Source: Deltaproteobacteria bacterium (GTDB lineage Bacteria > Myxococcota > Myxococcia > Myxococcales > 40CM-4-68-19). Taken from it: a stretch of 46,459 bases of DNA. Location: NCBI GenBank assembly GCA_005879805.1, contig VBKL01000056.1, positions 1 through 46,459 on the forward strand, given 5' to 3'. Below, one piece after another: positions 41,751-46,459 of the stretch. The notes beneath the pieces are model-generated. The model searched no databases and was not told where the DNA came from. It worked only from the letters and a program-made list of their open reading frames with translations. Each line of letters opens with the position of its first letter. Positions within the stretch are counted from its first letter, which is position 1. A program made the translations under genes and the position numbers.

Positions 41751-43937
41751 TTAGAAGAAGTTCCCGATGGTAAATTCGAAGAGATAGGCGTCGTCCACCG
41801 GTCTGCGCGTGAGCGGGAACCCGACCTCGAAGCGCAGGGGACCGAGGGGCGAGAACCAGCGCAGCCCGGTGCCGACGCTGTGGAAGAGCCCGAGAGGCAA
41901 GGTGCCGTTGCCGTTGGCGTCCGGGCGCTGGTGGCTCTGGAAGAGGTTTTCGGTCTCCGAGAACGTATTGCCAGCGTCGTAGAAGAGGACTCCCCGGACG
42001 CCCGCCGACTCGACGATGGGGAACTCCAGCTCCCAGTTGGTGATGAACTCCTTGTTGCCGCCGACGGGGAAGTCGATCTGACCGGCGTCGGGGTCTCGCG
42101 AGGAGGCGATCTTGATGGTCGGCGAGATGCTGCGCAGCGTGTAGCCGCGGAGCGAGTTGATGCCACCGGCGAAGAACTTCTCGCTGATGGCGATGGGCCG
42201 GTTCACCGGATCGGTGGAGCGGATGTACCCGAGCGAAGCGTTGAGCTTGAAGACGAGCCCCAGCGGCAACGGGTAGTAGCGGCGCTCGATGAGCCGGTAG
42301 CGCTGGAAGAGGTTCTGGCTCCCGAGGAACGACGGCGCGAACTCCGCCGAGGCCGATTCGAGGTGGCCGGCGGTGGGGAAGAGCCGGTTGTCGCGCTTGT
42401 CGTAGTTGAAGGAGAACCGCATGCTCGAGGTGCGCCCCGAGGTGAGAGTCGAGGAAGTAGGGGTCGAGGTAGCTGAGCTGGAAGGGCTGCCGGATACTGG
42501 AGATCTGCAGGCCCAGGCTCGCGGTGTGGCCGTAGCCGAAGAGGTTGTTCTGCGAGAGCTGCGCCTGGCCGAAGAAGCTCTCGCCGCCGGTGAAGCCGAA
42601 GCCGACCTGGAAGGTGCCGGTGAGCTTCTCCTTGATCGCCACCTCGACGATCATCTTGTCGTCGCTCGATCCGCGGCGGGTGTTGATCTCCACCGAGTCG
42701 AAGAAGCCGAGCGCGGTGACGCGCTGCTTGGAGACGCGGATCCCGGTGCCGCTGTAGAGGTCGCCCTCGCGGATCCGCATCTCGCGGCGGATCACCTTGT
42801 CGCGGGTCTTGGTGTTGCCCACCACTTCGATCTTCTCGATGGTGACCAGGTTGCCCTTCGAGAAGTTGTAGGTGAGGTCCACCGTCTTGGTGTCGGCGTG
42901 CACCTCGGTGTCGGGCGTGACGTTGGCGTAGGCGTAGCCCTTGTCCTTGTAGACGTCGCCCAATACTTGAAGATCGCGCTGCAGCTTGCTGCGGTTGAAC
43001 CGCTCGCCGGGCTTCACCTCCGCGAGCGAGAGCAGCCTCTCGCGCGGCTCGAGCATGTCGCCGCTCACGTCGACCTTGGTGATGTCGTACGGGTCGCCTT
43101 CGTCGATGGGGATGGTGATGAAGATGAAGCGGCGGTCGGGCGAGAGCTCGATGGCCGCCTTGCCGAACTTCACGTACAGGTAGCCGCGGTCGTAGTAGAG
43201 GCCTTGCAGGACGTACTCGTCTTGGTGACCTCGGCGAGGAAGAAGCCCTTCTCGATGTACTTGTCCTGGATCTTCTTCGCCGTCTTGCGGACCCCTTCCT
43301 GGTCGAGGATCTGGAACTGCTTGATCTCGAAGGTGTCCTTCAGGTCGTCGCGGGAGAGCTCTTCGTTTCCTTCCAGCTTGATCTCGTGGATGGCGGGCTT
43401 CTCGTTGACGAGGACGGTGAGGACGTAGCCCGTCGCCGGCGCCCGTTCGCGCGAGACGTCCAGCTTGACGTCGTTGAAGTAGCCCATCCGCCAGACGGCG
43501 AGGACCGCCTGCTTGAGGGAGGGCTTGTCGAACTTGTCGTTCGGCCGGAACGGCAGGACGGCGCGGATGGCGTCGGTCTCCACGCGCCGGTTGCCCTGTA
43601 CGTTGATGCGGCCGATCGTCCCCGAGTCGGGAACCGGGAGCGCCGCCTCGGCCGGCGTCTCTCCCGCGGGCACCGAAGGGGCATTGCCGAGCGGCGCGGC
43701 CTCGGTGGTCGTTTCAGGCCGTCCGGCGGGCGGCGGCGGCGCATTCGGCGACGGAGACTGCGGGGCGGGCGGAGTCGCGGGCTGACCGCCGGGCGCCTTC
43801 CCCGGCTGGCCCGCCTGCTGCGGCCCGGTCTGGCCGGACTGCGACCCTTGCGTCTGCGTGGACGGCGACTGAGCAGCGACACCAGCGACTGGCGCGATCG
43901 AAAAACACAGGGTCGCGAGCAAGAAGGCCAGGCGCAT
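41751..43937 (-). pseudogene. bamA: bamA, interrupted by two frame changes with apparent internal deletions
   Basis: The outer-membrane assembly factor BamA, found in three frames. Part 1 (43937 to about 43230) has a signal peptide, a Pro/Gln-rich linker, POTRA1 from GTIGRINVQGNRRVE and most of POTRA2, up to EKGFFLAEVTK. Part 2 resumes as EYVLQGLYYDRGYLYVKFG and runs through the last POTRAs to the first barrel strands (GTFQVGFGFTGG ... YLDPYFLDS, near 42460). Part 3 resumes as TSGRTSSMRFSFNYDKRDN and ends at EFTIGNFF (41751). Against family memory, roughly 60-80 residues are missing at the first junction (end of POTRA2 and start of POTRA3) and 70-100 at the second (barrel strands). The rest is well conserved. 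BamA is essential, so either the assembly is wrong here or another copy exists. Confidence 0.8.
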
Positions 43938-44023
43938 GCAGAGCGGCGGACCCTACCCGAATCGCCGCGGGCGGACAACGGAAACGCGTCTCCCGCAACA
44001 GGGCGGTCAGCTTACGGTCCCCC

Positions 44024-45364
44024 TCAGGAGGCAAGCAAAGAAATCCTTACCCGGAGGTCGCCCACGGGGGTCGCGAAGATCTTTCCCTTGGTGGGCGAGA
44101 AGTCCTGTCCCTCCGGGAAGGTCCAGTCGTAGCGGCGGAGCATCCGGACCGCGAACATCTGCAGCATCAGGGTGGCGAGGGCCTCGCCGGCGCATCGGTG
44201 GCCCTCGGTGTGGATCCCGCCACCATGCGGAATCCAGGCCCGCTTCTGTTCGTCGGAGGCATGGAGCCAGCGGTCGGGATTGAAACGCCCGGCATCGGGG
44301 TAGGTGTCTTCGTCGACCAGGGTGGCGCCGATGCAACCGACGGCCTGGTGTCCCGCGGGGATGCGGATGCCGTGGAAGTGGCAGTCGCGCTTCACCTTGC
44401 CGAAGAAGGTGATGGGCAGGACCGGCGCCACCCGGCGCGACTCCTTGCAGACGCGATCGAGGTACCCGAGCCTGCGGATGGCGGCCAGATCCGGCTCTCC
44501 GGCGGGGATTTCGCGCAGTACCTCCTCGCGCGCCCCCCCCATCACCTTCCGGTCGCGACCGAGGCAGCTGGCCAGGAACGAGAGCCCGCCGATGACCGCG
44601 GCGTAGGCGCCGAAGAAGTGGAAGGTCTCGATGCGTAGCTCGTCGCGGGAAAGCTTCTCCGCCCCGTCCCGAGCGGCAAAGAGCCGCGAAAGGACGTTCG
44701 ACGAAGGCCGGTCCGTGTGCTCGTCGAGGGCCCGCTCGATGCGCAGGTGGAGCTGGTTGCGGGCCTCGAGCGCGCGCGAGAACTTCGTTCCCGGCAGCCG
44801 GATCGGCAGGGAAAGGAGGCCGTCGGCGAAAGCGCCGAAATCGCTCTCGATCCGGGGATCGTCCTTCGACGGATCGGCTCCGACGAAGAGCGCGGCGGCA
44901 ATGGCGAAGCCCATCGAGTTGAGCTCCGGCACCCAGGAGAAGGTCCCGAGCTTCGCCCACTTCGTAGCGTAGCGGTCGATCACCTGCGCGAGGATCGGCA
45001 GATAGCCCTGCAGCGCTTCGGGCGTGAACGCCTGCATGAGGAGGCGCTTGCGGCGCCGATGCGCCTCGCCGTCGAGGAACGGGACCGCTTCCGGGTTGAA
45101 CAGCTCTTCGACGTGGGGCGGATTCGCGCCCGCTCGCCCTACGTTTCCATCGTCGAGGAGGATCGAGAACGCCTCCGCGCCGACGAAGCAGGCAGTGGGC
45201 TTGCCGAAGACGGAAATGCGGAACACCGGACCCAGCTCGTGCGCGCGCTTCTCGAGGAATCCCGCGGGATCGCGGACGAAGGAAAGCGTGTCGCCAACGA
45301 GCGGCAGCGAGAATTTCGCGGGCAGCTCGCGTGGGCCTTCCGCGGCAATCGCATGCTCGGCCAT
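44024..45364 (-). CDS. Cytochrome P450 with atypical oxygen-activation helix
   Basis: A 446-aa P450. The K-helix ExxR is visible in VCKESRRVAP, the PERF-like segment is RFNPDRW, and the heme-thiolate loop is GGGIHTEGHRCAGE, with the Cys ligand in HRCAGE. The I-helix region reads FHFFGAYAAVIGGLSF and lacks the usual acid-threonine pair (A/G-G-x-D/E-T). The GGG-x-H-x-x-GHRC loop is of the kind seen in CYP152-type peroxygenases, but the Arg-Pro pair of that group was not found. It could use peroxide or perform isomerisation or dehydration without O2. No ferredoxin or reductase gene is adjacent. AGGAGGGAT precedes the ATG. bamA starts 86 nt downstream on the same strand. Confidence 0.85.
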   Translation of the reverse strand: MAEHAIAAEGPRELPAKFSLPLVGDTLSFVRDPAGFLEKRAHELGPVFRISVFGKPTACFVGAEAFSILLDDGNVGRAGANPPHVEELFNPEAVPFLDGEAHRRRKRLLMQAFTPEALQGYLPILAQVIDRYATKWAKLGTFSWVPELNSMGFAIAAALFVGADPSKDDPRIESDFGAFADGLLSLPIRLPGTKFSRALEARNQLHLRIERALDEHTDRPSSNVLSRLFAARDGAEKLSRDELRIETFHFFGAYAAVIGGLSFLASCLGRDRKVMGGAREEVLREIPAGEPDLAAIRRLGYLDRVCKESRRVAPVLPITFFGKVKRDCHFHGIRIPAGHQAVGCIGATLVDEDTYPDAGRFNPDRWLHASDEQKRAWIPHGGGIHTEGHRCAGEALATLMLQMFAVRMLRRYDWTFPEGQDFSPTKGKIFATPVGDLRVRISLLAS

Positions 45365-45559
45365 GGGATCCCTCCTGACGGTGTACGGACGCGAAACACG
45401 GGCGGATTCGGGATATCGTCCCCGATCCCGTCGCCGCTGTCACGCCCGGGCGAACGCCGGACGGGTTTGCGATCAACCCTTGTCAAATTTTTGGTAATCG
45501 GAAGCGGCGCCTTTCTGCTTTTTTGCAAGGCCGGATCCCGCGTGTTACCTCGATGCGCC

Positions 45560-46405
45560 GTGCCCGCCTACGCATTGAATCCGGCAATCGATGGGCAGGA
45601 GCCGCGCAAGGCGGGCCCCTTCGTGAAGTGGGCCGGCGGCAAGACGTCGCTCCTCGCCGAATTGCACAAGCACGTTCCCGGGCGGCTGCGCGGCTATCAC
45701 GAGCCGTTCGTCGGCGGCGGCGCGCTCTTCTTCTCGCTGCGGCCTCGCCGCGCCTTTCTCGCCGACTCCAACGGCGAGCTCATCCACACCTATCAACAGG
45801 TGCGCGACCAGGTGTGCGGCGTCCTCGACGCGCTGTCTTTGCACGTCTACGAGCGCTCGCATTTCGAGCGCGTCCGCGCGCTCGACCCCGTGGAGCTTCC
45901 CCCCTCCGAGCGGGCGGCGCGGTTCATCTATCTCAACAAGACCTGCTTCAACGGCCTCTGGCGGGTGAACCGCGCGGGCCGCTTCAACGTCCCGTTCGGG
46001 CGTTACAAGGCCCCCACCTTCCTCGATCCCGGCGCGCTCATCCGCGCGAGTCAGGCCTTGAAGGGAGCGCAGATCCAGCACGCTCCCTTCGAGCTCTCCT
46101 TGCAGAAGGCCCGACCGGGCGATTTCGTCTACCTCGATCCGCCCTACGATCCCGTCTCGGCGACGGCGAGCTTCACCTCCTACACGCAGGATTCCTTCGG
46201 CTGGGAAGACCAGGAGCGGCTCGCGGCGGCGTGCGCGGCGCTCAACCGCCGCGGCGTGCGCTTCTTGCTCTCGAACTCGGCGACCGATCGCGTCCGGCGC
46301 CTGTACCGCGGCTTCGAGCAGCGTATCGTCCACGCTCCGAGACATGTGAGCTGCAAGGCGGACGGGCGCGGCCGCGTCGACGAGCTGCTCGTCTTCAACG
46401 GATGA
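45560..46405 (+). CDS. Dam-like N6-adenine DNA methyltransferase (D12 class)
   Basis: A 281-aa alpha-class N6-adenine methyltransferase. It starts with the AdoMet motif PFVKWAGGKTSLLAEL, then HEPFVGGGALFFSLRP, RFIYLNKTCFNGLWRVN (typical of Dam/DpnM) and the catalytic DPPY motif in DFVYLDPPYDPVS. Dam-type enzymes methylate the adenine in GATC. No restriction gene is adjacent, so it appears solitary. The start is uncertain: GTG 45560 is used; GTG 45542 and TTG 45575 are alternatives. The stop overlaps the next ATG (ATGA). The 195-bp divergent region with the P450 gene contains the one AT-rich patch of the area (about 45480-45525) and probably the promoters. Confidence 0.9.
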   Translation: MPAYALNPAIDGQEPRKAGPFVKWAGGKTSLLAELHKHVPGRLRGYHEPFVGGGALFFSLRPRRAFLADSNGELIHTYQQVRDQVCGVLDALSLHVYERSHFERVRALDPVELPPSERAARFIYLNKTCFNGLWRVNRAGRFNVPFGRYKAPTFLDPGALIRASQALKGAQIQHAPFELSLQKARPGDFVYLDPPYDPVSATASFTSYTQDSFGWEDQERLAAACAALNRRGVRFLLSNSATDRVRRLYRGFEQRIVHAPRHVSCKADGRGRVDELLVFNG

Positions 46406-46459
46406 TCGCCCTCGTCGCCCTGCTCTCCGCGGCAGCCGCGCCGCACACCTTCTACGTCC
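46402..46459 (+). CDS. Start of an exported protein, truncated by window edge
   Basis: Nineteen codons are visible: MIALVALLSAAAAPHTFYV, a typical signal-peptide beginning. The ATG overlaps the methyltransferase TGA (ATGA), so the gene is probably co-translated with it. The mature protein lies outside the window. Confidence 0.55.
   Translation, partial: MIALVALLSAAAAPHTFYV

Noticed and set aside
41053-43173. One long minus-strand open frame joining the bamA middle part to skp
   Set aside because: It contains nonsense between 42430 and 41660 and arises because the second bamA frame change lets translation run on. The skp gene has its own signal peptide, ATG and ribosome site.

Overview
This is a high-GC, densely packed chromosomal segment from a Gram-negative bacterium, most likely a member of the Myxococcota. 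The evidence is a MYXO-CTERM-like sorting tail on a secreted polysaccharide-lyase-like protein (3753-6362), a complete lipid A / outer-membrane biogenesis operon, many secreted and lipoprotein genes, and strong GC3 bias on both strands. No rRNA, tRNA or CRISPR array is visible. The phylum call is inference from gene content.

Layout. (1) 1-3771, + strand: a translationally chained operon of acyl carrier protein (5' truncated), MaoC-type hydratase/dehydratase, SDR reductase, MBOAT acyltransferase and membrane-anchored SGNH-hydrolase-like protein. It looks like a dedicated acyl-building and acyl-export/transfer pathway for a surface glycan. (2) 3753-12030, - strand: heparinase II/III-like secreted lyase, acyltransferase-3, two GT4 glycosyltransferases and a Wzx-like flippase, forming a surface-polysaccharide region. 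(3) 12165-15536: rhodanese-MoeB fusion, secreted alpha/beta hydrolase, then dksA followed by a small ORF and a nucleotidyltransferase-like gene that overlap one another. (4) 15641-23366, + strand: a DacZ-like diadenylate cyclase, hemE, two small secreted proteins, hemH, hemG and a KimA-like APC transporter. (5) 23397-27463, - strand: HAD-HerA-type ATPase fusion, Ppx/GppA phosphatase and a HAD phosphatase. (6) 27617-33718: three secreted proteins (propeller-like lipoprotein, FN3 lipoprotein, lipase-like protein), interrupted by a 786-bp gene-poor stretch with a decayed REP-associated (Y1) transposase and strong palindromes. (7) 33794-36015: amino-acid ABC importer with a fused binding-protein/permease gene. 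(8) 36021-43937, - strand: bamA-skp-lpxD-fabZ-lpxA-lpxI-lpxB-GT2 operon. (9) 44024-46459: an atypical cytochrome P450, a Dam-like N6-adenine methyltransferase, and the start of a secreted protein.

The most unusual points are: bamA is broken twice, each time by an apparent internal deletion plus frame change, inside an otherwise intact operon; the ACP/MaoC/SDR/MBOAT/SGNH acylation operon; the co-occurrence of a c-di-AMP-synthase-like gene and a KimA-like transporter; the small-ORF/nucleotidyltransferase pair chained to dksA; the HAD-HerA fusion; and the Y1-transposase remnant next to two abutting palindromes.

Many starts are GTG or TTG and many gene junctions are 1-4 nt overlaps (ATGA, GTGA, TGATG, TAGTG), so translational coupling is the rule here.
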